Shown: positions 37,006 to 48,053 of the stretch, piece after piece
How the letters are laid out: every line of letters starts with the position of its first letter
Position numbering within the stretch: the first letter of the stretch is position 1
Assembly: GCA_031772625.1 (NCBI GenBank)
Contig: CM062804.1
Coordinates: forward strand, 275,807,174 to 275,871,173
Origin: Pinus tabuliformis
Lineage: Eukaryota; Streptophyta; Pinopsida; Pinales; Pinaceae
Direction: 5' to 3'
DNA length: 64,000 nt
The notes under the pieces: model-generated
Database searches by the model: none
What the model saw: the letters and a program-made list of their open reading frames with translations, nothing else
Told to the model about the DNA's origin: nothing
Made by a program: the position numbers and the translations under genes

Positions 37006-40000
37006 TTTATCACTCTGATATTTCCTTTGAAGTAAATGAAGAAAGAAAATCAAAGGTTACCACAAACCACTTTTGGAGATCAGGACCTAGCCTTCCTGAT
37101 GCTTAGAGAGGGCTCTCTCTTTATACTTTAACTTTGTTTTAGTTAAGATGATTTTAGGCTAGTTATTACTTCCACTTGGGTTTTGTTTTGAAATTGGGTG
37201 GTGGGATTACTTGACTTAGATGAATAGAGGTTTGCTTCTACCATTGGGCTATGGAGTCTAATGTCAGACAAACAAGATTGGATTCAGTTCTAAAAAACAG
37301 TGTCTACAGCGCAAGATAGATGAGTTACTGTAGATCTCAAAGGCTAAATGGTGAATCACTTCAAATCGGATCTAAGGAGCAATTAAGGGTGTCCTAGGCC
37401 AGAATTTGGAAGGAGTGAAAGAATTCAATCGAGATGGGAGAGAAATTAAGGGTTCTCAAATCCCGGTATCAGAGGAAAACATGTAAATGACCAATTGTGC
37501 AAAACAAAGTGTAATTAAACAAATTCTGAGTGATATTTCTAGTTAATTCATTCAGATTTAGAACAGATTTAAGATTATGAAAAGACATAAGAAAGGTAAC
37601 AACATCACACAAAGAGGGTACTTCACTGCAAATGGCTCATCTCATGAATCCTGTAGTGAAATGCTTTTATTATTTGCTCTAGTCTATTGACTTGAAAATG
37701 GTACAATCACCCTTACGTTCAAGATCAAAATAACTATACAAATGTAAAATAATCCACCCTAATACTTCAAATTTGAAGTATTTATACAAAAGGAATTTAC
37801 AAAATATCTAAAACTCCTTTCAAAATTAATCTAGGAAAAAAGGAATATCTTCTTGCAAGAATATAGAGACAACTATTGGACTGCTGCTTGTTGTCCCTGT
37901 TATTAAGGTTCTACTGGCTTTGCTCTTTGATCTTTTGCCCTTTATGTTGCTTGGCTGTTTGGTCTTTACACTAGATGTTTTGTTTAACTTTATCCTTTCA
38001 CCTGATACTCTTTCATCTGATACACTTTAACCCTTCTTACTTGTCAATATCCTTTTACCTTGTTGTTTCACTTTTTACTGTAGACTTATAATTTACTGTC
38101 CTTTTACTACAGTAAATCATTGAATTTTTCCCATCTTTCTTCATCTGGTAATTGGATATTGATCATTTTTCTGTATATCTCATCTGCCTCTGTATATTTG
38201 GCAAAAGTGGGCTTATTAATAAGCAGGTGTTTTACCTCATGTTGGAGGTAAAACAAATTTTTAAAAGTTTGGTACAAGACTTTTCCTCTTGGCATGCCCT
38301 TCATAGATGAGGTGATCACCTATTCTTTGGTGACTTCCCTGATCTTCTTGTTGTAATCTGCCTATTCCATTCACTTGTCATTTATAACTAAGGGATTAGG
38401 TAATCCCTTTTCCTTCAACAGCTCAAACTTAGCCATGAACCTATTAACAACTAGTTGCATGTTCTAACACTTATATTCTAAATTCAACATCAAATTCCTC
38501 TTGGTGAGGACTCTCCTAAATTCCAAAATTGTACCTGTCCTATTAATAGGTATCTCAAGTTCTTGCAGTTCATATTTATTCTTTGATTTGAGGAAGTGGA
38601 TGATTCTTGCTGTTCCTCTAACATATCTCCAAGTTTTGTTTTAACCCTTTCAATGGCTTCTGTTTCCTGCTTAATCAAATCAATCTACTCAAAAATGACC
38701 TGGATAGATGGCCAAATATCATTGACAGAGTCAATGATATTGGCCCACGGTTGCTCATTAGCCTTTCCTATTGGTTTAGTCAAGCTTAGATCCTTTTTCA
38801 GGCTCTTTATCCTCTCATTCATTCTTGTAGCCTTTTGTTGTTCTTCCTTATGCATTATCTGAGCAAGCTTGCAACCCGTCTCAAGGTTTTTTGCTTTATC
38901 CTTCAGTTTGTTCACTCATTAGTCTGAATGGACATTTCTTCCATTACTTTGACTAGCCTATTTTCTTATTCACTTGTGGAGGTCGTTGCTGTTGATCCTG
39001 ATGCCGATGTAGTTTGTGCAGATGTTGGTAGTACATTGGCCATTGGAGCAGTGGGAGCTAATGTTGCTGCCAAAGTAGAAGGTATAGCTATGGTCACTGT
39101 TGGAATGATAATTGCAGGAGCATTATCAATGCTAGCTTGTTTGAGGTGGATCAAGGTATCCAACTCCTTCTCCATCTCCTTTAATTGGTCACTCAGGTGC
39201 AACACCAAGTCCATAATCTCTTCATGATTGGTCTAGCTTTCTAGGACTTCTTTTGTTTGTGGGTGCTACTGATTAGGCAACTTGAGCTATTTCTTGAGGG
39301 CTGCTATGTCCTCATTTTTCTTCTTGATCAGTTTCTCTGTGGCTTTCACATAATTTGGGTTAGGGCCCAGTTCAATAACCAAGTCCTCCAAGGAATTTAT
39401 CCTTTTGTCTTTAGCCTGTGAAGAGGCTCTCTCTAGCTTTAATTGAGCTATTATATTGTCTAATGAATCCTGCAGCTTATAAGCAACCATGGCCTTTCTT
39501 GTGAGGTTGGAATAGATCATTTCTCTAGCCTGCTTGTGAAATTCGATATGATCAATGGGATGAACATCCTTGGACAAGACTTCAAAATTGGTCTTCTTGT
39601 AGTTTGCTGAGGTTTTTGGTTGCTGTACAATGGGCTGTAGGAATGAGACCTGCATTTTTCCTTCTTTGATGTCAAATGTTGACATCAGTCTAGTCTAGGT
39701 TGGCGATGTGAGCTTGAGATATTAGGCATATGTCTCTGCCTTCAGCCTCTCATTCCTCATTTTGATTTCTTTGAATTTGTCTTTAATGCCTTTTTCTTTG
39801 TCAGCTGGCCTGACATATGAAGAGATCTCCATACTTGACTGTCTATCCATCAACTGTGTGTTGGATGTTGAGGGTTGTTGTGCTTCCTTTGATGCAGCTA
39901 GTTCTTTTCCTTTCTGTCCCATTACTTTAGTGTCAATTATTTATTCTGATGCAATGTTATCCTCCCATTCAAAGACATGATTCAACTTTAGCCTCTTTCT

Positions 40001-43000
40001 TGGCTCAATCAGCTCATCAATGGTATCCATGGCAGAGCTAGATGCCTCATCTCTGCTCCTCTTAGGATTCTTCTCCTCATTTAGTAGAGTATGTATGATA
40101 GGAGGAGTGTTCATTGGCCTTCCTTGCTCTGGAACATACAGGAAAGAGTTATGATCAAATTTTCTCTCCAAATCAATAATTGTATTCTCTATTTCCACAT
40201 CACTGTTGTCCATGTCAATCAAGGTGCTCTCCACCCACTCATCCTGGTTAGCATACTGTTCAAAGTTAGGCCTTGGGTGGTGAATGTATGCTACCAACTT
40301 AACCTTGAGTCTGAGCTTGTTTATGATCCCATGAGGGTCATAGCACCAGATGAATATGTTTTCGAATTTCATTTGTTGAAGTAACATGTCGGCCTCTAGT
40401 CTAGCTTTTTTGTTGTTGCAAATAAATGGGCCCTTCTGGTTCTTCGCTTTGAACTGGGTTTTCTTCCTATAAGCTAGGAAGTTAATATCATCAGAGTTGA
40501 TGATTTTCCTGAAGTACTCAAGAGAAAATATCTTCATAGGGAGGTATTTGGGAAATTTGTAGGGAGCCAGCTCACAGCCAAATATCCTGATCTCTATGTG
40601 GTTTTGCTATAACGACCAGTCTCCCACATTGTTGTTCTTGGCTAATTGCAATACTCTTTTAATCTCTAGGCTGATTCTAGGCTGAGTCTTAGAAGTGAGC
40701 AAGTTCATAATTGGTTATACAAAAGAGTCTATAAAGTCTTTGTAGGTGAATGAGGTGGAAAACTTGTGGACCAAGGGTGTTTAGAAGATGACTGATCTTT
40801 CTTTTCCCTTGGTGTCCAGTTTCTATATCTTCAAAGGGAATTTATTTGTCTTGTAATACAAGAACATATGAAACAATAATGAAGAGTATTCGAAAAATCT
40901 TTCAGTGGGCAGTCTAGTGAACTGTTCATGCATTCTGTCTGCAATGAACTAGGAATAATCATACATAGTGGCAGGAGGCTTGCTTGGAGTGAAAATGGAA
41001 AAGAAGGCGATGATGACCTAATCCACAAACTCATATAATGTACATCTTAGGATGCATGAGAACATGGTGATTATTATCCTTCCAGTCTCTGAGAAAATAG
41101 TGGCAACATAGGGTGGAATGTCTGTAGGAGTATGTCTCTCCTCAATGATGAAATTATGGAATATTTGTTTGATCTTGGTTGGGTCCAGTGTGATGCATAG
41201 GTCCAACAGGTTTCCAATGGAAAAAGGAGTCAAATTAGGACTAGGTTGGATTTGCAGCATTTGGTTGATGGATTAAGAAGTGATGGTGAATAATATATGA
41301 TGGTTTGGTGCCTCAATAGCCCTATGGCTTGGAACATAACATGCATGACACAAATGTACTGTGTTTGGGAATGGGTGGACTTATGGGAATGTATATTTGG
41401 GCAAATTGGATTCCCAAAGGTTTATATCATCAGCATGGTTTAGGAACCTATCCTTAGCCCAACAGTAAATTCTTAGAAGGTGGGCTGGAGTGGTTGTGTC
41501 TTTAATCTGGAAATCCATGTCTGCCAGGGCCAAGTGGTCAATGTCTAAATGAGGGGTTATCACTGTTCTAACATCTAGAGAGGTCTGGGAAGCCATCTTT
41601 ATGATAAAATAAGGGAATTGGGCTTATACTGTATGTGGGATGAAGTCTTGATAACTCTGGTACAAGGGTAGGGTATTGGTAGTTTGCAGGTAGGCGTTTT
41701 GGTATTTTAGGAGAGGGAATACTATCAATTCAAGGGAATTCAATTAAATTCAATCAATTATTTCATGAATTTTACTATACGTTTTAAACTGAGAGGGTCG
41801 TTATGGTTTTATGTCAAAATACTTGGAAATTATGGTCGGGGCTGCAAACTGGTCTTTGAATTGTGGTTGCAGAAGTCTTTTGTGGCTTCAGGTGTGCTAC
41901 GAATCGCTGAAATGGGTGTCCGGAGCTTCTTCGGTGTCTAATTGGTAGTCGGAACTGGTTGCAAAAGCTCGGGGGCGTAGGACGGTTTAGAACTCTTTCG
42001 TAGAGAAAATGTGTGAAAAGAGTGAAAAAGAGGGTATGTGGGCTATTAACCAAGAATGGTTAGAAAATTGGTGGGGAAAATGTTTTATGAACAGTGGACA
42101 GTTTTGCTATATGGCGGGGAGGCAGTATTTGGGAGATATCACACCACTTATGGGGGTCGGACGGTATTTTCTCGAGAGCATACAACTTAGCATGGCGCTG
42201 CCATGTAACCCAAGGGGGCCCAGGAAATACCGCCCATATCACATGCTTTCGAGCCGGTAAAGGTCGGGGAGTGAGCGGGTGCGATATGGGTGAGGGCCAT
42301 AGGATTTGGGGGTGGATGATCCAATGGTCATTGAATAGCGAAGATGCACAACGGGAGATGGGGGCGGGATTTAGTGGGGCCCATGGTTCATTACGCTTAA
42401 GTGTAATTAATCACTGTATATGTGTGGGGTTAATAAATTAGTGCAGGTTTATGAAACAGAACGGGTAAAAGTGAATTTTCAGGATTAATAAAGTAAAGCG
42501 GGAGGGGAAATAATAGTTAGGATATGAGGTTTTAGTGGTTTTTTAGGGGAATTAATTAAAGGGAAAGTGATTTTTCCAAGGGGAAAGGGTTTCACACTAG
42601 GGGAAAGGGATTTTTGGGAAGGGGGTGAATGTTGAAGGTAAATTGGCTAGGGAATGTCTGAAACCAAGAGGTAGGAGTCAAAATGAAGGGAAATGGTGTC
42701 TTCACAAGCCATGAAGGGGTAAAAGGGAAATTAGTAAGTATATAGTAGGGGGTGAAATGAAATGGGGTGAAATTAGGCAAATCGGCTTATGAACATCCTT
42801 TTTCTTTCACAATTGCTCATGCACACTGAAACACATGATTAAACATGATAGATGTGCTTATGCCTCAAATAGCTTGTATTTCTGCAACCTTTATTCTACC
42901 TACCCTTTTACTTACCCTAACATTTTTTCTTCACTTTGTTGGGTGCACTTAAGTTAGAAAACCCTTTTCTTTCCTTTTTTCTTTTATGAAACAAACTATC

Positions 43001-43475
43001 TACTTCTAACCTTATATCTTATAATGGCTCAGATTAAATTGATGAGCTCCTTTTATTTCTCTACCTATCCACTAATTTGCCAAGATTAAACTGTTTGGTC
43101 AGATTTTTATTCTCTAACTATAAACATGAAATTCAAAGCATGAAGTATTGAAGATTAAACTATTTGACTATCATGGGTTGTGGCATGTATGACAAGCTGC
43201 ACACAACTATTATTTAAGACAGTAAAGTAAAGAGTAGTGGCACTTGGACTTGCACACTTTCATGATCTGTTTTTTGTTTGGGGTTCATATTTTTTCATTT
43301 TTTGATCTTTTCTTATTTTTCTTGTCCTTTGATATTTCTTTTAGGACATACCCTCTTTACATTTTTTAATTTTAATATGGAAAACATTTGCAGAAAGCAA
43401 AGGTATGTACAATATTACAAGACTTAACCTCATCCAATTCAAAATTATGAATCCTATCACTATAGGACTCTAACA
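37006..43475 (-). repeat. 3' LTR of the giant element
   Basis: A 6,470-bp LTR, collinear over its whole length with 50184-56655. In minus orientation it starts TGTTAG at 43475. About 1.9 kb then precede the ORF start at 41596, including a CG-richer block (about 42100-42400) and a TATATAC word near 42738-42745 that might be a TATA box. After the ORF ends at 38107 about 1.1 kb remains. The LTR is far longer than the few hundred to about 2,000 bases usual for plant LTRs. Confidence 0.9.
38107..41596 (-). pseudogene. LTR-encoded coiled-coil protein (3' LTR copy), decayed
   Basis: An ORF of about 1,160 codons lies entirely inside the LTR, in element orientation. It starts at 41596 (MASQTSLDVR). 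One frame runs to about 38966 broken only by stops; shifts follow further on. The first ~480 residues look globular (CWAKDRFLNH, NLWESNLP, LQIQPSPNLTPFS, FIADRMHEQF, GPFICNN). Then come an acidic/Ser linker and three coiled-coil stretches (about 39290-39690, 39100-39214 and 38685-38915), with an Ala/Thr/Pro-rich hinge at 38970-39100. It ends with TAG at 38107 (DEERWEKFNDLL). I recognise no enzyme or gag motif. It may be an accessory structural protein of the element. Confidence 0.7.
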
Positions 43476-43717
43476 GTGGCTCCACATGGGGATGGAATTT
43501 CCTGGTGAAATGTCAAGAACTCTAAAGACCAATAGCCTTGAATTGTGACTAAAGTTACCTTGTGAACTGTCCTTCTGTGATTCTGCTTTATTGATACTTA
43601 TGACAGTGAATCCTTCAAAGCTCAGGGCCTTCTCTCTGGGCTTCAACTTCAAAGGATTACCATCCAATCCAATCTACACTCTGCAATGTTATGTATAATG
43701 ATGGAAAGTAAAGTAAA
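43476..43717 (-). other. Pol-to-3'-LTR spacer with a short ORF ending in the LTR
   Basis: About 240 bases separate the pol stop from the 3' LTR. A 65-codon ORF (43667-43470, minus) covers most of it, and its stop is formed by the first six bases of the LTR (TGT TAG). It is in another frame from pol and has no recognised motif, so it may be chance. The polypurine tract expected here is not evident. Confidence 0.4.
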
Positions 43718-45060
43718 CTATTGTAAGTCATTGGAAAAATAATGCTTCAGCATCCTACCATTAATAGGTCCTCCTGGTAGATCTGATCTATCTATCACTC
43801 TGAAGAAGAAGGCATTGTTGCCTCTGTAGCCATAAATGACATAAAGCCCCTGCCACAAAAAATCAAAATTTCCATGCTTGTCTTTGTCTTCTCTCCTTGA
43901 ATCCCACTTAAGGACTTTATCTCCTATGTAAAAATCATCTAATTTAGTCTTTTTATCAAATAATTTCTTGATTTTTTCCTGGATTACCTATGATTTTACA
44001 TATACTTCTTCTCTAGTTTGCTGTAGGTGTATATTTTGATTTATTCTTCTCTGAATATCATTTGGTTCCACCTGTAATTCCTGGATGATCTTCATCGTTG
44101 GCATTCCCAAGGATAATGGGAAAACTACATCCATCCCATAAACTAACTAGTAGGGAGATGTGCCAATGGATTTCTTGGTAGTCAGTATATCTGCCCATAA
44201 GGTATTGACTAAGTTCTTGTTCCATGTCTTTTTGTTATCTTCTAGCAAATTTTTAATGATATTGACCAGGCTTTTGTTAGATGACTCTGCAAGTCCATTG
44301 CCTTGAGGGTAATAGGTTGTGGAATGGCCAAGGGTGATGTGGTACTTGCTACAGAAATCTATCATTCTCTTAGATTTAAAGGTAGCTGCATTATCAATAA
44401 TGAGATTTTGGGGACATCCAAATCTTGATAGGGTATTACTCTCTAGGAAGGAGATTATGACAGTGTCTGTGGCTTGCCTAGAAGGTATGACCTCTATCCA
44501 TTTGGGAAAATAGTAAGTGGCTGTCAAAATCCACTTATGCTGAGCTGATGAGGTTGGGTGTATTTCTCCAATGAAGTCTAACCCCCATTATTGAAATGGC
44601 ATTTCAATGGAAATTGGTTTAAGAGGCAAGGGAAAATTTTTTCTCTTTCCCTCAAATATCTGACATTGATGACATGAGGTCACATGTTTCTTAACATATG
44701 CAAACAAAGTGGGCCAGTAAAAATCATCCCTCAGGATCTTGTCAACAGTTGTCTTCCAGTAGAAGTGTCCTCCACAATCTTCTGCATGAAACTCTTGCAT
44801 GATTTTATCAGCTTCATTTTTCAGTAAATAATTCAAAAGAATACCACTATTGTCTTCCCAAAACAATGCATTATCTATGATACAATACTTTAATGAATTA
44901 ATCTTTAAAAATCTAACTTTAGTTCTTGACAAACCAGGAGGAACTTGTAAATTTTGTAATACAAATATAATATCTGTATACCAGGGTGAATCAGTAAAAG
45001 GTGCACTAATCGGTAGAGTTGCCATCTCTTCCTCATTATCAAGGGCAATAATGAAGTTAA
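43718..45060 (-). pseudogene. Ty3/gypsy integrase, decayed
   Basis: This is the C-terminal domain of pol. The HHCC zinc-binding region is intact (FHAEDCGGHF, CHQC; about 44660-44790), followed by the D,D35E core: WGLDFIG (near 44577), LIIDNAATF (near 44395) and NGLAESSNK (near 44290). The C-terminal part has GDKVLKWDSRREDKDKHG and ends PINGRMLKHYFSND, then TAG at 43718. TAA before WGLDF, TAG in SPY*LVYG and TAG in VKS*VIQ break it, all at positions where Gln is expected. The enzyme would join element cDNA to chromosomal DNA. No chromodomain is seen. Confidence 0.85.
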
Positions 45061-45089
45061 TATCAAGGGCCTGACAGTTCAATTCACCC

Positions 45090-45440
45090 ATGAGTTTGGC
45101 TAAACCTTGGCCTTTGATAAGCTTGGTTGGCTTTATCTTTATGTCATATTCCAATATTGTGGCAATCCACTAGCCTCTTTTCCCTTCAGGTCCATTTTGT
45201 GTCAAAATGTCCTTAACTATAGAATTTGGAACATAAGCAATAATGTGAGAATACAAAACGTATGCTCTGAAGTCTTTGATAGCCTTTACTAAAGCTAATG
45301 CTTGTTTTTCCATAATATTGTATTTGAGTGTAGCATCTCTTAAGGATTTACTAAAGAATGAAATTGGTTGTTCATACCCTTGGTCATTCTTTTGCAACAA
45401 GACTGCTGCAATGGTGTGTTCTGAAGAAAAAGAAAAAATT
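45090..45440 (-). pseudogene. Native Ty3/gypsy RNase H, apparently catalytically degenerate
   Basis: It follows the reverse transcriptase in the same frame (FIIFSFSSEHTIAAVLLQ, then ISFFSKSL, MEKQALALVKAI, NSIVKDILTQ). In active Ty3/gypsy RNase H the first motif reads like YTDAS and a later one like RTDH. Here Phe and Asn occupy the two Asp positions, while the Glu in MEKQAL is kept. The domain is probably inactive even without the stop at 45173 (KRG*WIA). In dual-RNase H elements and in retroviruses the original domain can survive as a non-catalytic connector. Confidence 0.7.
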
Positions 45441-46663
45441 ATAAAATCCTTGTTAAAATCAGGACTTATTAGGACTGGAGTCTTGGTTAAGGCTTCCTTG
45501 ATGGCTTCAAAGAATTGTTTGGCCTCCACTGTCCATTTAAGTGCCAAGTCCTTTCTTAGCATGTTATTTAACTTTCTAATCAATTCTGCTAGATTTGAAA
45601 TGAATCTCCTAAGGAAGTTTATCTTTCCTAGAAATGATTGTAACTCTCTAATGTTTCTAGGACGAATAATGTTCAAAATGGACTCTATTCTAGCAGGATC
45701 TATTCTAATCTCATATTTAGATATGATATGTCCCAATAGTTTTCCCTCTTCCAGACCAAAGAGTGTCTTTTTGGGATTTAGAAACATCCAAAATTTTCTA
45801 CATTTGATAAATGCTCTTCTTAGGTGGTCCAGGTGTTCATTGTCAGATTTAGAGAAGACGATGATGTCATCCTGGTATACTAATAGGAAGTCATGGATCT
45901 CCTTGGCAAAAGCTATATCCATAACACTTTGAAATGTGGCACCTGCATTCATTAATCCAAAAGGCATCTTCAAATACATGAAGGTACCCCAAGGAGTAGT
46001 GAACATAGTTTTGGCTTGGTCCTCAGGTTGAACTAAGATCTGGTTATACCCAGAGAATCCATCTAACAATGAAATCCTAGATGAGCCTACTTCCCTCTAC
46101 AGTATATGGTCCATTTTTGGTAGAGGATAGTTACCTTTTACTGAGACCTTGTTTAAATTTATGAAATCTACACAAAGTCTGATTTCACCTGTCTTTTTCC
46201 TAATTGTGACTAAGTTTTAAATCTAGTATGAGTATCTAATGGGGGCTATTATTTGGGCATCAAACATTCTTTTAACTTCCTTCTCAATATAGGGCATAAG
46301 AACTAGGTTTATTCTCCTAAGTTTTTGTTTGAAAGGTTTATGATCTTCTTTTAGAGGTATTTTGTGTTGGATTATGCCGGTGTCATAAGATTTTAAGTCT
46401 TCACAACTCTAGGCAAATACATCTTTGAACTCTTTAAACATATTGATGTATTTAACCTTTTCCTCTGGAGGTAAGGTTTTTGATATTTTGATGAGTTTTG
46501 GTCTATCCTCAGCTCCTATGTTAACATCTTCTATGTCAGCTCTCAAAGGTTCCATCTTGGGTTTCCTAGCTACATCATTAGAGTCAAACAAATCTTCTAA
46601 AGGGACTAATCCCTTAGGAAAAAAATTATTTTTCAAATTAAGAATCTCATGATCATCATTCAT
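45441..46663 (-). pseudogene. Ty3/gypsy reverse transcriptase, decayed
   Basis: RT motifs appear in order: HKIPLK, IAPIRYS, VTIRKKTGEIRLCVDF, SLLDGFSGYNQI, FTTPWGTFMYLKMPFGLMNAGATFQ, VYQDDIIVFSK (near 45866-45877) and FLGKINFLRRFI. The catalytic YxDD is present as YQDD. In-frame TAG codons interrupt it at FA*SCEDL and IRYSY*I, where Trp is expected, and at HIL*REVG, where Gln is likely; a TAA lies just before NLVTIRKK. The open part from 46069 covers the polymerase active site through the following RNase H. The enzyme copies element RNA to DNA in the virus-like particle. Confidence 0.9.
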
Positions 46664-46929
46664 TATTTCTTTAATCTCTACATTCTATAAACTATCTATT
46701 TCTACTCTAGTAAATTTAGTTGGTTTAGCTACATCTAAAATATTTACATCTATACTACTCTCTATATTATTGTTTACTATACAGTTAGTATCTATCTTGC
46801 AATTCTGAAATTCACCTTCATTGTTCATGAAATCGTAAATCTGAGAATACTGGGAGAAAATTTGCCAATACTTCAGGTTATCTGGTATAACAGGCCTATG
46901 TTTGACTTCTGCAGTGTACTGATGGTTGG

Positions 46930-47410
46930 GTTGGAATGGAAATTTACAAGTACTAGTAAAGGTGGCCAGACTGTGGGCCTGCATGTTTTTTTTTTAGGAA
47001 TGGCAGCAAATTTTGATTCCAGGAGGTCTTTGATCAAGTCTAGGACTGTATCCCTATATCGACCAAGTCTAGGATTTTTCATAGACTATTCACCATTAAT
47101 CTATTTAATAATCATCTTTGAGTCTCCCATTATGGAAACTCTTTTGGCTCCGAGTTTCCTAACCAATTGTAACCCTAGAATTAGGGCTTCATATTCAGCC
47201 ATGTTATTGGTACATTTGAAGTTCAATCTGAAAGCATGTCCCTTTGCATGATTATTCTCCATATTATGGATCCACACTCCTGCACTAGCCCCTAACCTAT
47301 TGACAAACCCATCAAAGTCTAGATGCCATAGTGATTCATGAAATATGTTCTCACTATCAGCTATTTTGTATTTCAAGTCTTTAGTTGTGATTTCCTTTTT
47401 ATCATTTTCT
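46930..47410 (-). pseudogene. Additional RNase H domain upstream of the reverse transcriptase
   Basis: Between protease and reverse transcriptase lies a complete RNase H-like fold: HLDFDGF...AGVWI (Asp166 of the open frame, near 47313), CTNNMAEYEALILGLQ (Glu near 47196), SIMGDSKMIIK (Asp near 47124), then KNPRLGRYRD and IPKKK-QAHSLATF. The D-E-D core is intact. At the usual fourth acidic position (NxxAD) it reads QAH. Two TAG stops follow MIIK and NGE, and a run of ten A causes a frameshift near 46988. Tat-type plant Ty3/gypsy elements are known to carry a second, archaeal/plant-type RNase H, usually placed after the native one as far as I recall. Here it precedes the RT. Confidence 0.75.
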
Positions 47411-47519
47411 GCATTGTACAAAATAAAAGAGTCCATATCTGAATGCATGGAGTATATGGGAAAATTTTGTGGTTTTTCCTCACTACTGACCATGTACTTC
47501 ATCAAGGTCTCCCTATATA

Positions 47520-48039
47520 ATTTTCTTGGTTGGCCAAAAATAGATATGGTGGCATAAGACATATCCAACTGCAAGGATCCCTGTAGTTTTTCTCCCCATG
47601 AGCGAGATAGCAGCATTCCATATTTCGGTGGGATGTTTGCAACTACAATGTCCATTAGAATGCTCTTTGCAGGGCACTGGACAAGAGTCACACATAAGTC
47701 TTTGATCAGACCAAGGCATTTAACTTGGTTGGAGTCAAAAGAAAACAAATCCTTATATGGCCTGGTAATGTCTAGGTTCAGTCTTTCCAATATTGCCTTT
47801 GGCATCAAATTGTGAGATTACCTTGAGTCCAACATAGCGTTATGAAATATTTTATCATGAATGTTTAGACTGATGTAAAAATGAGGAACTCCCCCTTGCT
47901 GATGAATACCATTGGCCTCAGGGCGTAACAATAATTCAGGCCGATCATCATTCAAATTAATAAAATCCTCTCCCTCTCCTATGTTTAAAGTTTTAGTTAT
48001 CTGTGACCTATAAGAATCATTCTTTACTAGTTCGTTCAA
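47520..48039 (-). pseudogene. Retropepsin-type protease, decayed
   Basis: The frame reads HFYISLNIHDKIFHNAMLDS, then at the active site R-stop in place of the expected Gly-Ala, then SHNLMPKAILERLNL. Further on come CLGLIKDLCVTL, SILMDIVVANIP and YGMLLSRSWGEKLQGSLQLD, the pattern of plant gypsy aspartic proteases (DSGAS...LMP..., 'MDVVV.DIP..YGMLLSR.W'). The catalytic Asp remains but the DSG loop is destroyed by a TAA near 47818. The extra RNase H follows after about 40 residues. Confidence 0.75.
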
Positions 48040-48053
48040 AAGAACTGATATAT

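Noticed and set aside
42060..42242. 60-codon minus-strand ORF present in both giant LTRs (also 55225-55407)
   Set aside because: Open in both copies, but with about 15 differences in 60 residues, which is more than the DNA divergence would give under constraint. Likely chance in a GC-richer block.
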